Translations under genes and position numbers: made by a program
Part shown: in pieces, positions 43,726 through 53,857 of the stretch
Numbering within the stretch: the stretch's first letter is position 1
How the letters are laid out: each line of letters starts with the position of its first letter
Assembly (NCBI GenBank): GCA_016648135.1
Contig: JADDOH010010298.1
Location: 1 to 64,000, forward strand
Direction: 5' to 3'
Source: Agrypnia vestita
Taxonomy: Eukaryota > Arthropoda > Insecta > Trichoptera > Phryganeidae
Length of the DNA stretch: 64,000 nt
The notes under the pieces: model-generated
What the model was told of the DNA's origin: nothing
The model's database searches: none
The model's input: only the letters and a program-made list of their open reading frames with translations

Positions 43726-44166
43726 GGAGATGAAAATGATACAATCTGTACATCAAAAATTTCTTCGCATGCTTACATTTAAGTGTAATCTGGACAGGAC
43801 TTTAGTATCTTATCAAGAGCGCTTAGAATATTTTCATGTAGACAAATTGAAAGATAGAAGACTAATTGCCGAGTTAATATACCTATATTTTTTATTTTTT
43901 TATTTTTTTTTTATTTAAAAAGTAATGGAAACCTATAATAATACATGGCAATATTGATTCAGAATTTTGTATAGAAAACATAATTTTGAATGTTCCTAGT
44001 CGCCGACTTAGGACATAATATAATACATTTGCTCTTTCAACTTACAATAACAATATGGCCCACTTTTATTCTTTGTCTAGAATGTTGAGGTCATGCAACA
44101 AAATAGAAAATAACCATAACGAATATAAGAGAACTATTACCAAACTTGTGAAATTAGCTGTTTAGT
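43726..44166 (+). pseudogene. C-terminus of a jockey-like non-LTR reverse transcriptase
   Basis: VHQKFLRMLTFKCNLDRTLV and YQERLEYFHVDKLKDRRLIA begin the tail region, and after a poly(T/A) insertion at about 43890-43945 it resumes in NIDSEFCIENIILNVPSRRL and MAHFYSLSRMLRSCNK, ending TKLVKLAV-stop at 44166. This is the usual end of jockey-like ORF2 proteins. One stop and the insertion make it dead. Confidence 0.75.
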
Positions 44167-44183
44167 CTCTTTATTCAACGTGC

Positions 44184-44240
44184 CAGAGGTGGCACGTTTC
44201 AAAATTTGGAAGGCACGCGAACTATTTCCAAGTTCAAAAA
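44184..44240 (+). mobile_element. Possible 5' terminus of a hAT element
   Basis: CAGAGGTGGCACGTTTC followed by GGCACGCG resembles hAT termini, and the 3' hAT terminus at 48590-48606 has the same kind of words (CAGGTGTGGCGAACC, GCGTGCC on the minus strand). The 8-bp flanks do not match, so the pairing of the two ends is uncertain. Confidence 0.3.
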
Positions 44241-44868
44241 TATTTTTAAAAATTTTGAAATAGGTAATTGAATTTGGAAATAATTGAAAGCGATCGATTA
44301 AGAGGCTCTTATACCTTCAATGTTGGAATTAGTTTAATCACTTCCCGCTAAAAATGGCGCTAGTTTCGCTCAAACATGTATTATTTAAGCACAAAAAACG
44401 ATATCGAGAAATATACAATACTATAAAACGAAATAGAAATGTGCAAACTTTAACGCCTGAGCTTTTAACTGCGTAGTGCTACATACGTAACCCTTTCTAC
44501 ATGAACGTAAGTTTTGCAAGTTTGGCGAAATTTTTCTGTACGATAATTATTCGATCCTTATATTAGAGATGTCACAAAGCCGGCCGTAATTCAATGGATA
44601 TTGTATCTTTCTGAAATTTCACTAAAAATTTGCTTTTTTATGCTATTTTTCTGATTTTTAAGAAAAACATTTTTTTAAGATCTCCATTACATGTAACATG
44701 TTATTGTGTGAATTTAAACTATATTTTTTATTGTTTTATAACATTTTGTTTAATATCAATGTTAAAAAATTCAAATATAAACCATTTTAAAAAATTATGC
44801 GTGTACTTTTATATGCGCGTTAGAAGTTATACTTAAAAAGTAGCATAAAGACAAAATAATAATAATAA
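44241..44868. other. AT-rich spacer
   Basis: No supported feature apart from an (AAT)n microsatellite at 44853-44873. Confidence 0.4.
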
Positions 44869-46016
44869 TAATAATTTCTTTGTCTGTCCGTAACTTACTG
44901 GAAAGACGACTTTAGATATTTAGAATGTGACAAGCAATCAGCGCTCAACACTTATTGCGCGGTCACACAAGAGTTGTTATTAATTACTATATAGTCCGTA
45001 CACCCGTGAAAATATGGTTAAGTATAAAGAGAATATAGAAATAAAAAAAATCTGAATTATCTTTTCAAAACGTAAGACTTTCATGAAAGTAACTTATATC
45101 GAATATTTAAAAGTAATTCGCATTAATAAAAGTCAAATAAAATTATAATCATCCATATTCTGAACTAAGCGAAATTGCCATTTCTGTATCTTGACAGTTA
45201 TTGTATTACATTGTGATGCCGTTTTTTTGACGTTTTATGTTTGACCGGTTTGAAATTAATGAATTCAATCAATTAGAATGCTCATTATTTTTAATTGTGA
45301 ATACATTAACATTTGTTTACGTTTTAGGGCTTTCTGATTGATTGAATTCATTAATTTCAAACATGCCAAACTTAAAACATCGAAATTAGTGGCAATAAAA
45401 TTTTATACATACCTGTCAAGATTGGGATAAAGATCTGACATCCCAATATTGCTATTTTCAGAATAGCACAGATTAACTTTATAAAAAGTATTATATATTT
45501 TTCAAATTTCTGAAAGGTGATAGTGCAAAATGACTAAACATTTTTTTTACTTGTATTGAAGCGAATGTATTTTTAATATTCTACATCAGTAACTTAAATA
45601 ACAATTAAAAAATTTAAATATCTAAATATAATAATTTCGTTATCCATTCGTAACTTGCTGGAATGACAACATTAGATATTTAGAGTATGGCAAGCAATCA
45701 GCCCTCGGCTCATGTTGCGCGGTCACGCAAGGGTCGTTATTAATTACTAGTCTTACACCCGTGAAAATATAATTAAGTATAAAGAAGATATAGAAATAAA
45801 AAAAGTCTGAATCATCTTTTGTAAGACGTAAGACTTTCGTGAAAGTAACTTATGTCGAATATTTAAAATTCATTCGCATTAATACAAGTCAAATAAAATG
45901 ATAAAATGATAAATGATTTCTGCAAGGTGATGATGCAAAATGATCAAACATTTTTTTTACTTGTATTTCTGAAGCAAATGTATTTTTAATAATTTATATA
46001 AGTTACTTTAATAACA
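44869..46016. repeat. Direct duplication, copy A with insertion and copy B
   Basis: Copy A (44869-45604) and copy B (45630-46016) share CGTAACTTACTGGAA, TTAGATATTTAGA, TGACAAGCAATCAGC, ACACCCGTGAAAATAT, TTCATGAAAGTAACTTAT and AAACATTTTTTTTACTTGTA in the same order. Copy A is interrupted by a palindromic element at about 45141-45484 that copy B lacks. A third, diverged copy of the right half lies inside the element at 54671-55160. It lies downstream of the Mutator-like pseudogene and may be its 3' flank. Confidence 0.8.
45141..45484. mobile_element. Palindromic MITE inserted in copy A
   Basis: Arms 45158-45278 and 45331-45470 are inverted copies. They share TTGAAATTAATGAATTCAAT, ATCTTGACAG and TATTCTGAA. 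The loop is about 50 bp. TTATAA or TATAA at both junctions may be the target duplication. The uninterrupted copy B shows the empty site. Confidence 0.7.
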
Positions 46017-46027
46017 GAAAATCAACG

Positions 46028-46232
46028 GAAAATATTAACCTACAATAACGAATGGATCATATATCAGATCGTTAGAAATGATAATAATCACGGATAATAA
46101 ACATAGACGATTCGTAAAAAACGGATATAAAAACATAGCAACCGAAAATATTAACGTATCATAACGAAGAGATCAAAATTCGGATCGTTACAATAGGAAA
46201 AAATTCACGGATAATAAAACATAAAAACATTT
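46028..46232. repeat. 116-bp tandem duplication
   Basis: GAAAATATTAACCTACAATAACGAA at 46028 recurs as GAAAATATTAACGTATCATAACGAA at 46144, with CAGATCGTTA/CGGATCGTTA and ATTCACGGATAATAAA-type words in both. It abuts the 3' exon of the Mutator-like pseudogene. Confidence 0.7.
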
Positions 46233-46234
46233 AC

Positions 46235-47459
46235 AGGTCATAGCTTGTATTTCCATGGTCTCAGTTAATTGCTGGAAATTTGCAAAACCTATACCAATGC
46301 TCATAGCTCCAGATACGGCTGCATGGTTAATATCTAAATTACACTCAATGTGCGAAGACAAGCTCATTTTTAAATTGCACATGTTACATTGCATTTTATA
46401 CGTAGATTTAAATCCTTTCCTAATTTCATTGTATATATAAATGTTTCAAAGCGTGCATCCATATTGATCACAATGAGAACCAATTTTCTTCAGTTCCTCA
46501 AAAACGTGTTGGAAATCAATTATTCGTCTTCCTATTATTTCTATAGGTTCATTTGTTTTCTAAAAAAATATTTATTAGTATTTAATATAAAAAAAAAATT
46601 TAATGTGTGTAGTGAGAAATGCAGAGGAAATTTTATAAGACATGATGGTCAGGCAAGTTGTTATAAAGCGTCAAAAGAGGTGGCGAAATTTATAAAAAAA
46701 AATTTAATAACATTAAACGCACTTAATCTCGTTGTTTTCCTAATGTTTTGAAAAGTTTAATTGTTCTACTAAGGTAATAAAATGCCCAGGTACCTAGCGT
46801 AATATGACAGAGATGGGCTTTTAGTATTATTCCTTAAAAATTAGCGGAAGATATTTTTAAAATTACCTGTAATTTATTATCCGTCTCATCAACACTAATC
46901 AAAGTTTCGTGCATTTTTTTTTGATAGGAGTTTCGGGTGGACTCCTATTAAAAATTATAAATACAATATTGTAAATATATGGATGTAATAATGTAAATAT
47001 AATTCAAAAATAAACTAAATCCTTAACAATCAAAGCTAAAATCATACAGTACAAAGTATACCGATGCGCAGTACAAATGTCGATTTAAGAAATTTCTCAT
47101 CCCTACTTCGTCAACGTAAGGCGAAATACAGTTTTTAGTTTTTTAAAAATATCATTAATGAAGTATTAAAAATTGCCAAAATTTTACATGTATACAGGCC
47201 AAAGTGTATATATGATATTGTTTTAATAAAATATAAAAGTACAATGAAAAAAAACGTTCAATTCATTCGATAAAAACAGTGAATTTTGACAGAATTTTTG
47301 TATTCTAACCTAAAAATATTGTTTGAATACTGTCACCTCGATATTTGAAATGTGTTATAAAATGATTTACCTGTGTTCTTGGGGCAAACTACTTCTTAAA
47401 CTAATTCCTCTACATGGTAACTTTCGTTTTCTGACATTCTCATAATGCTTACGAGGCAT
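46235..47459 (-). pseudogene. Mutator-like transposase, three-exon pseudogene
   Basis: A spliced model can be read on the minus strand. Exon 1 (47459-47371) begins MPRKHYENVRKRKLPCRG and ends at CAG|GTAAAT. Exon 2 (46944-46867) runs from TAG|GAGTCC to CAG|GTAATT. Exon 3 (46559-46235) starts after TTTTTTTAG with KTNEPIEIIGRRIIDFQHVF and contains the C-x2-C pair of QCNMCNLKM, DINHAAVSGAMSIGIGF and LTETMEIQAM. The INxAAVxGxxSIGxG...M signature is that of the Mutator-like transposase domain found in arthropod proteins. Phases fit if one A is missing from an A9 run in exon 2. A TGA lies in exon 3 after GCTL. The catalytic C-terminal part is absent, so it is 3'-truncated and dead. A trace of exon 1 (MPRK) recurs at 55527. 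Confidence 0.65.
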
Positions 47460-47583
47460 TTTATAAATAATTTTGATAAAACCTCGGGAGTCAACACTTT
47501 TCACGCACAAGCACCGGTGTCCGGTGGACGTCTAAAGAGATGATTTGTTCACTTTTAACGGGATCTGTTACTGAATTATTTCA

Positions 47584-48033
47584 ATTTTTAGAGCATGAGG
47601 TATATTTTTTTGAATATTTTTTCATTAATGACAATAGAATTATCTTAATACCCATATAAAATTTAATCAAAAAATATAATCATTTTATGGTTTTTTGGAT
47701 GTTGCAAAATAGGAGACGGAACGTGAATTTTTATCTTTTTGAAAACGTTGTATTTAACAACCTACCCAAAAATAATAATATGTTTCCCCCCAAACTTTCT
47801 GATGAAACTATTTTTATTCAATTTATAAAAAAAATATATGGTCTTTATGTGGAAATATTTCGAGAAAAAGTGTACCAAAGATAACTCTATTGCTAGAAAG
47901 ATTAAATAGGGCTTCGGGATTATATAGTATTTATGATAATAACAAAGTATTTTGTTGAATTTTTTTAAATAAATGCTTTAAGAATGAATAGATCTTTCAT
48001 TATAAAATTAATTTAATGCATGTTTAGCTGTAA
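47584..48033 (+). repeat. Dispersed repeat, copy 2, upstream of the Mutator-like start
   Basis: It matches 25232-25648 along its length. A partial third copy (TTGAGTATAAGGAATAATTT) is at about 55652. Its repeated position beside the MPRK start codon suggests it is the 5' non-coding end of that element. The 65-codon frame inside is not supported by the other copy. Confidence 0.65.
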
Positions 48034-48114
48034 TTTTGGCAACAAGATTCGAAAACTTTACACTAATTTGAGTTTTTACACTGCAAAAACGTGAATCATG
48101 TACTATGGCGCCTT

Positions 48115-48606
48115 AACAAACATAATTAATAAATCTGCAGAAGAAAAAATAATGAGATATTGGAACGCCATTCCAGAAATCTTTAGCGATTTAAAGAAAC
48201 TAGCGAGAGAAATATTAACAATTTTCTCTTCTACTTTGCTTGGGAATCATTATTTTCATAATTCAAGAATTTCATAAAATGTAATTCAAGAAAAAGAATG
48301 ACTGATGAATCCAGCTGGTCATGTGTATTACTAAAAGTGACGAAATATGAACCAGATATTGAGAATTTGTCATCGAATGTACAGCGGAAAATATCTCATT
48401 GATTAATAACTAATGTGTATGTTTATTGATTACGACTTTATTTTTAAGAAACTATATTGTAATTTTTAAGCTTGTAAATAAAATTCAGAAAAAAAAACAT
48501 TTTTTCTCATTTGTTAATTTTTTTAACTGCTTGGGCACGCCACACAATCGACAAATAATATTTACGGATTTTTGGCACGCGGGCCCAACAAGGTTCGCCA
48601 CACCTG
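48115..48606 (+). pseudogene. hAT transposase C-terminus and 3' terminus
   Basis: The frame EEKIMRYWNAIPEIFSDLKK, LAREILTIFSSTLLGN is the hAT C-terminal dimerisation region (the IFSST.L..HYF word). After a frameshift it continues KRMTDESSWSCVLLKVTKYE and PDIENLSSNVQRKISH-stop at 48402, a common hAT ending. The element ends at 48606 in GGTTCGCCACACCTG, a hAT-type terminal repeat, followed by CTCTATGG, a plausible 8-bp target site. The 5' part is missing or displaced (see 44184). Confidence 0.75.
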
Positions 48607-49255
48607 CTCTATGGAGCTCTTTTCTGTTTATGTTTTAGCCTTTATTTTATCTCTATGTTAGCCGTGTTCACATTTAAGTGAACACGGATACCATAGAGAA
48701 AAGCACTTAAACTATAATCATCATCATCATATTGTGTGTTTTTCCTTGTTTGTGAACCATCAAAATAAATAAATAAATAAAACCACTATTTGAAGGTGTC
48801 CCTATAAAAAGGGTGTATTTAGTACCTACAGCAGGTCGAAAAGAGGTTTTATTATTTTAAAATGACCTATATAACAGTAAGCACCATGTGTGGTATTTAT
48901 TTTCCATCATTTCAACTCAATCTTGCCGAAATTCGACCTCAAAATTACAAAGATAACGTGGAAAAGAATCTATATTCCTCTATATTCATCTGGTAGTAAC
49001 AAATATAACGGATGCTACAGTTCCAAAATGTCACTGGGATTGCTAATAACATGAAAAAACAAAGAAAACATAAATAAAAGGCAAGTGAATTTTAGAAAAT
49101 GAAAAAATCGGAGATTCTTTCATTTTTTTTTTCAATTTTCAACTTTCAACTTTCAATTTCACAAAGTGTTTTTCCTCTCTCCTGTAAAATTTTGTTTTTG
49201 TATATAGATCCTTTTTATAGGGACGCCTTCATTTATTGAATAATTTATTGAGATT

Positions 49256-49425
49256 AGCTTGTTGGTCTTACGGTTAGGACACTCGCCTCGTGATCCAAAG
49301 GTCGCGGGTTCGAACCCCACTCCAGACTAGCGAGTAAGTCTTATTTTCATTGCACAAGCGTTTAGCTTAGTTTGAAAATAGTGAGAATATTGATTTTCGT
49401 ATTTTTTTTAAATAAAAAAAATAGT
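49256..49425 (+). mobile_element. tRNA-derived SINE
   Basis: AGCTTGTTGGTCTTACGGTT and GGTTAGGACACTCGCCTCG (A box) are followed by a perfect B box GGGTTCGAACCCC. Body words match 53657-53857. The A-rich tail includes TTTAAATAAAAAAAATAG. Confidence 0.9.
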
Positions 49426-50526
49426 CCTCTCAACAGAATATATAAAAATTGAAATTGGAAGAATAGACATTAAAAAAACAAAATAAATGTTTGGGAATTG
49501 AATAACTAGTCAAGAGCTAATGAGAAAATAAAAAAAAGAAACTATTTGCAAAAAGGATTTGGATATTTGTAATATTTAATTCGCTTTTAATACATTTTTC
49601 TAATTTTTAATTTATTTAACTATAATCCTGTGTTAATGTGTGTAATAGTTTATTTCTACAATATCATAAGAAAATTAAGAATTGGTATTGCTGTATAAAC
49701 ATCATAAGTGCTCTAATATAAACATTCCTACAAGTAGTGCCTATGTCAGAATGATTGCAACAATTAGACAATTATAAACCACCGATTTTTTTACATATCG
49801 TCCAGCATTTATTTAAAATACATTTAGTTAGCAATATAATTAATATTTATATATAAAATCCATCCTATATTTAACGTATATGTTTTAATTTATTATTAGT
49901 ATGGAAAGCTAGTTGTAAAGAGTTTTGGATGTTTTTAATTATGATTATTTAGAAATAAAATTATTTTACAATTTTATGATCCAAAGATCTAAAAAAAATT
50001 TTAATTTTGATTTTGTTTTATAACCATTTCTATTTCAATGTTCCCGTTATTATTTATTTACTAAACATCATGTTTTCCCGCGGGGGTAGGCAAAATAACG
50101 CAGCGCCACACTCTTCCGCCCTATCACACAACTCTCGCCTCATCCACAATCATACATCTTCGCATACAAGTTCAACAAATGTTGAGGCTCCTAACAGGAC
50201 CCTGGTTAATCTGGTTAAAACATGCGTCATACATTTTTATTACCATTCTTTTCTTACTCATTCGCTCAATATGTCCACATGTCCAATCGACCTGACTGAC
50301 GTCACTAAGTTTTTCATTATAAAATAAATATACTAGGCACTAAACTAACACCAGAGCCCATTTCTAAACCATCCTTTTATTTATTGTTTTATCAAATTGA
50401 AAACATTTTTATGTTAAAATAACATTAAAAAGTCTTATTTTTAATTAACTATAAATATTATATAAACCACTTGGAGTAATATCATTGAAAGATTTGGCAG
50501 ATACTTCGTGGTGCAACATTATAATT
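49426..50526. other. AT-rich spacer
   Basis: The frame 50007-50327 is Ser/His-rich and unassigned. Nothing else recognised. Confidence 0.4.
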
Positions 50527-50568
50527 TCAAATATGTTTTATTATACTTTGTAATACACACACAATATG

Positions 50569-50636
50569 AGTTATTAAATTACAACTATAGTTTCGAGAGG
50601 AGCAGTCCCTCTCATCATCAGGTATAGATAATAACT
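50569..50636 (-). ncRNA. Hammerhead-like motif, Penelope copy A
   Basis: Identical in layout to 53456-53523: helix I from AGTTATTA and TAC paired with GTA and TAATAACT, CTGATGA, one base, GAGAGG/CCTCTC, GAAAC, TATA, GT, T. Confidence 0.6.
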
Positions 50637-50682
50637 AACTTAAATACAAAATTTATCAATCTAATTGGGTAGGTCAGGGGGG

Positions 50683-51897
50683 TCAGGGGGGCGCGCGGCA
50701 GGGAAGGGTATTTTTTTCGCCGAACAGCTCTAGGAGTGGTGAACTGGACTGAAATGTGATATTATTTATTAATGTGTTTCCAGAATTTAAATTTTTTAGG
50801 ATTTCAACGGTTTCCAAACTATTCATTATCCATCGTCTATGGGGAACCGAGTGGAGTAATTTTAATTTGTGACTATCGAAAGAATGATTGGTGTTAATTA
50901 TATGATTGGCAAATTCGGAGAAATTGTTATTTTTTAAGCAGCGGCGATGTTCTTTTATGCGTGTATTTAAGTTTCTAGTGGTTTGGCCTATATACTTTTT
51001 GTCACAATCTCCGCAAGTTATTTCATATATCCCACTTTTTTCTAACATACCTATTTTTGTTTTTGAATTTAGAAGAATTTTACCAATATTATTGTTTGTG
51101 TAATAAGCTGGTCTAATATGAGTAGGGAAGCAATTTGTAATTTTATTAGAAATCGGACCATTATAAAGAATTTTTCGCCAAGTGTATTATCGGTGGTTTT
51201 AATATTTTTGCCTGAGTATAAATATGTTTCGATAAGTTTATTATTAATTTTTGATTTCAACATTCTATCTATTAACGCGCAATTATATCCATTGTTAATA
51301 GCAATATGTTTAATTATATTTAATTCGTTATCATAATCAATGGTGTTAAGGGGAATTTTAATTAATCTATTTAACATAGAATGGAAGCTGGCCATTTTAT
51401 GCGCTGTCGGATGGGAAGACGATGCAGGAATAACGGTATCGGTATGTGTGGGTTTTCGGTAAATGTTAAATTGTAACTTATTATTATTAACTTTGATAGA
51501 GAGGTCCAAAAAATTTAAACTATTATCATCATTTTTTTCGAGAGTGAATTTGATATTTTTGTGTTGTACATTAAGGTAAGCGAGAAAAGAATCTAGTTGT
51601 CTATCAGTGCCCGTGAAGATACAAAATATATCGTCCACGTATCTATACAAACTGAGGATGCATGAATTAACGAGGGGATGATCTGAATTTAACAAGTCTG
51701 TTTCTAGTTTGTTTAAAAATATATCGGCTAGAATGGGAGATATTGGGGAACCCGTGGGTAATCCGTCACGTTGTTCGTAAAAAATATTATTGAATTCGAA
51801 ATAATTTTGGTTTGTGCAGACATTGAATATTTTTATGATTTCCTTTACAAGTTCCTCCTCCAGTTCAGAATTATTTAGTAAATCGATAAAAATATCA
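50683..51897 (-). pseudogene. Penelope-like reverse transcriptase and GIY-YIG endonuclease, copy A
   Basis: The frame starts inside the fingers/palm (NNSELEEELVKEIIKIFNVC) and has the catalytic YVDD (YRYVDDIFCIF), FLDLSIKVNNNKLQF, IYRKPTHTDTVIPASSSHPT and KMASFHSMLNRLIKIP. A one-base loss near 51180 (TTGGCG instead of TTTGGCG) shifts the frame after TTDNT. The endonuclease resumes at 51048 as KSGIYEITCGDCDKKYIGQT (the GIY and YIG motifs) and TRIKEHRRC, ending CRAPP-stop. PLMGSP of copy B reads PTGSP here. This protein would copy RNA into DNA and nick the target. Confidence 0.9.
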
Positions 51898-51907
51898 AAC
51901 CTCATTA

Positions 51908-53409
51908 CTACAAACAAACCCCCAATCACCAAGACTTTATGGACTTCCTAAAATCCATAAAGCAAATATACCAATTAGACCAGTTGTATCATATGTTAGC
52001 GCACCAAATTATAAACTTTGCAAAACTCTTAATCATCTTATACAATCATATAATCTCTTCCAACCGACACATACCGTAAGAAATAGTATTGAATTCACCA
52101 ACCGCGTTCAAAATTTACACATACCCAATAACGCTAAAATAATTTCATTTGATGTAGTCAATCTTTTTACAAATGTCCCGATAATTGATACAAAGAATAT
52201 TTTTATCGATTTACTAAATAATTCTGAACTGGATGAGGAACTTGTAAAGGAAATCATAAAAATATTCAATGTCTGCACGAACCAAAATTATTTCGAATTC
52301 AATAATATTTTTTACGAACAACGTGACGGATTACCCATGGGTTCCCCAATATCTCCCATTCTAGCCGATATATTTTTAAACAAACTAGAAACAGACTTGT
52401 TAAATTCAGATCATCCCCTCGTTAATTCATGCATCCTCAGTTGGTATAGATACGTGGACGATATATTTTGTATCTTCACGGGCACTGATAGACAACTAGA
52501 TTATTTTCTCGCTTACCTTAATGTACAACACAAAAATATCAAATTCACTCTCGAAAAAATGAAGATAATAGTTTAAATTTTTTGGACCTCTCTATCAAAG
52601 TTAATAATAATAAGTTACAATTTAACATTTACCGAAAACCCACACATACCGATACCGTTATTCCTGCATCGTCTTCCCATCCGACAGCGCATAAAATGGC
52701 CAGCTTCCATTCCATGTTAAATAGATTAATTAAAATTCCCCTTAACACAATTGATTATGATAGCGAAGTAAATATAATTAAACATATTGCTATTAACAAT
52801 GGATATAATTGCGCGTTAATAGATAGAATGTTGAAATCAAAAATTAATAATAAACTTATCGAAACATATTTATACTCAGGCAAAAATATTAAAACCACCG
52901 ATAATACACTTTGGCGAAAAATTCTTTATAATGGTCCGATTTCTAATAAAATTACAAATTGCTTCCCTACTCATATTAGACCAGCTTATTACACAAACAA
53001 TAATATTGGTAAAATTCTTCTAAATTCAAAAACAAAAATAGGTATGTTAGAAAAAAGTGGGATATATGAAATAACTTGCGGAGATTGTGACAAAAAGTAT
53101 ATAGGCCAAACCACTAGAAACTTAAATACACGCATAAAAGAACATCGCCGCTGCTTAAAAAATAACAATTTTTCCGAATTTGCCAACCATATAATTAACA
53201 CCAATCATTCTTTCGATAGTCACAAATTAAAATTACTCCACTCGGTTCCCCATAGACGATGGATAATGAATAGTTTGGAAACCGTTGAAATCCTAAAAAA
53301 TTTGAATTCTGGAAACACATTAATAAATAATATCACATTTCAGTCCAGTTCACCACTCCTAGAGCTGTTCGGCGAAAAAAATACCCTTCCCTGCCGCGCG
53401 CCCCCCTGA
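51908..53409 (+). pseudogene. Penelope-like reverse transcriptase and GIY-YIG endonuclease, copy B
   Basis: The order is SPRLYGLPKIHK (first motif), RPVVSYVSAPNYKLCKTLNH, ISFDVVNLFTNVPI (first catalytic Asp), GLPMGSPISPILADIF, then YRYVDDIFCIF at about 52450 (catalytic YVDD). A lost A in the run at 52553-52558 shifts the frame just before NFLDLSIKVNNN, after which the frame is open to 53409. The GIY-YIG endonuclease lies at about 53055-53190 (GIYEITCGDCDKKYIGQT, TRIKEHRRC, FANHII). The first part of the protein upstream of the reverse transcriptase is missing. Apart from one frameshift it is very well preserved. Confidence 0.92.
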
Positions 53410-53455
53410 CCCCCCTGACCTACCCAATTAGATTGATAAATTTTGTATTTAAGTT

Positions 53456-53523
53456 AGTTATTATCTATACCTGATGATGAGAGGGACTGCTCCTCTCGAA
53501 ACTATAGTTGTAAATTAATAACT
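53456..53523 (+). ncRNA. Hammerhead-like ribozyme motif, Penelope copy B
   Basis: AGTTATTA (53456-53463) pairs with TAATAACT (53516-53523), and the inner TAC pairs with GTA, as helix I. Next come CTGATGA (53471-53477), one extra T, stem GAGAGG/CCTCTC (helix II), GAAAC, the loop TATA closed by AC/GT (helix III), and T as cleavage-site base (GTT fits NUH). Minimal type I hammerheads are known from the terminal repeats of Penelope-like elements, and the location fits. The extra base next to helix II is unusual, so activity needs a test. Confidence 0.6.
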
Positions 53524-53656
53524 CATATTGTGTGTGTATTACAAAGTATATTAAAACATATTTGAAATTAGATGATTTTATATCACATAATATGCATACA
53601 CCATACAGCCATGAATAGGCATGAGGACAGATTTTGAAATAACATTCTATAACAGT

Positions 53657-53857
53657 AGCTTGTTGGTCTTGTGGTTAGGACACTCGCCTCGTGATCTAAA
53701 GGTCGCGGGTTCGAATCTCAGCCCAGACTAGCAAGTTAGTCCTATTTTCATAGCACAAGCGTTTAGCTTAGTTTGAAAATAGTAAGAATATTGATGTGAC
53801 ACGTATTCCGTGTTCGCATCTCTATTTTTTTTAAAATTAAAAAAAAAAAAAAAAAAA
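53657..53857 (+). mobile_element. tRNA-derived SINE, best-preserved copy
   Basis: AGCTTGTTGGTCTTGTGGTT and GTTAGGACACTCGCC give the A box, and GGGTTCGAATCTC (53707) the B box of a Pol III promoter. The tRNA-unrelated body has AGCAAGTTAGTCCTATTTTC, ATAGCACAAGCGTTTAGC and GATGTGACACGTATTCC. It ends in an A-run of about 17. Copies: 17046, 27620, 49256 (plus), 60716 and 61978 (minus). It would be mobilised by a LINE of the genome, which one is not known. Confidence 0.92.

Larger units (their letters stand above)
50527..51897 (-). mobile_element. Penelope-like element, copy A (5'-truncated)
   Basis: Minus-strand copy from the middle of the reverse transcriptase to the 3' terminal region. It includes the coding part (51897-50683), the CCCCCCTGACC tract and a terminal region with a hammerhead-like motif at 50569-50636. 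It is inverted with respect to copy B and the two share about 1370 bp. No target duplication is visible at the outer ends. Confidence 0.9.
51908..53571 (+). mobile_element. Penelope-like element, copy B (5'-truncated)
   Basis: Plus-strand copy that starts at the first reverse transcriptase motif (RLYGLPKIHK at 51935) and runs to a 3' terminal region ending in CATATTTGAAATTA, where copy A also ends. It retains about 290 bp more at its 5' end than copy A, and that part forms the loop of the inverted pair. Confidence 0.9.
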
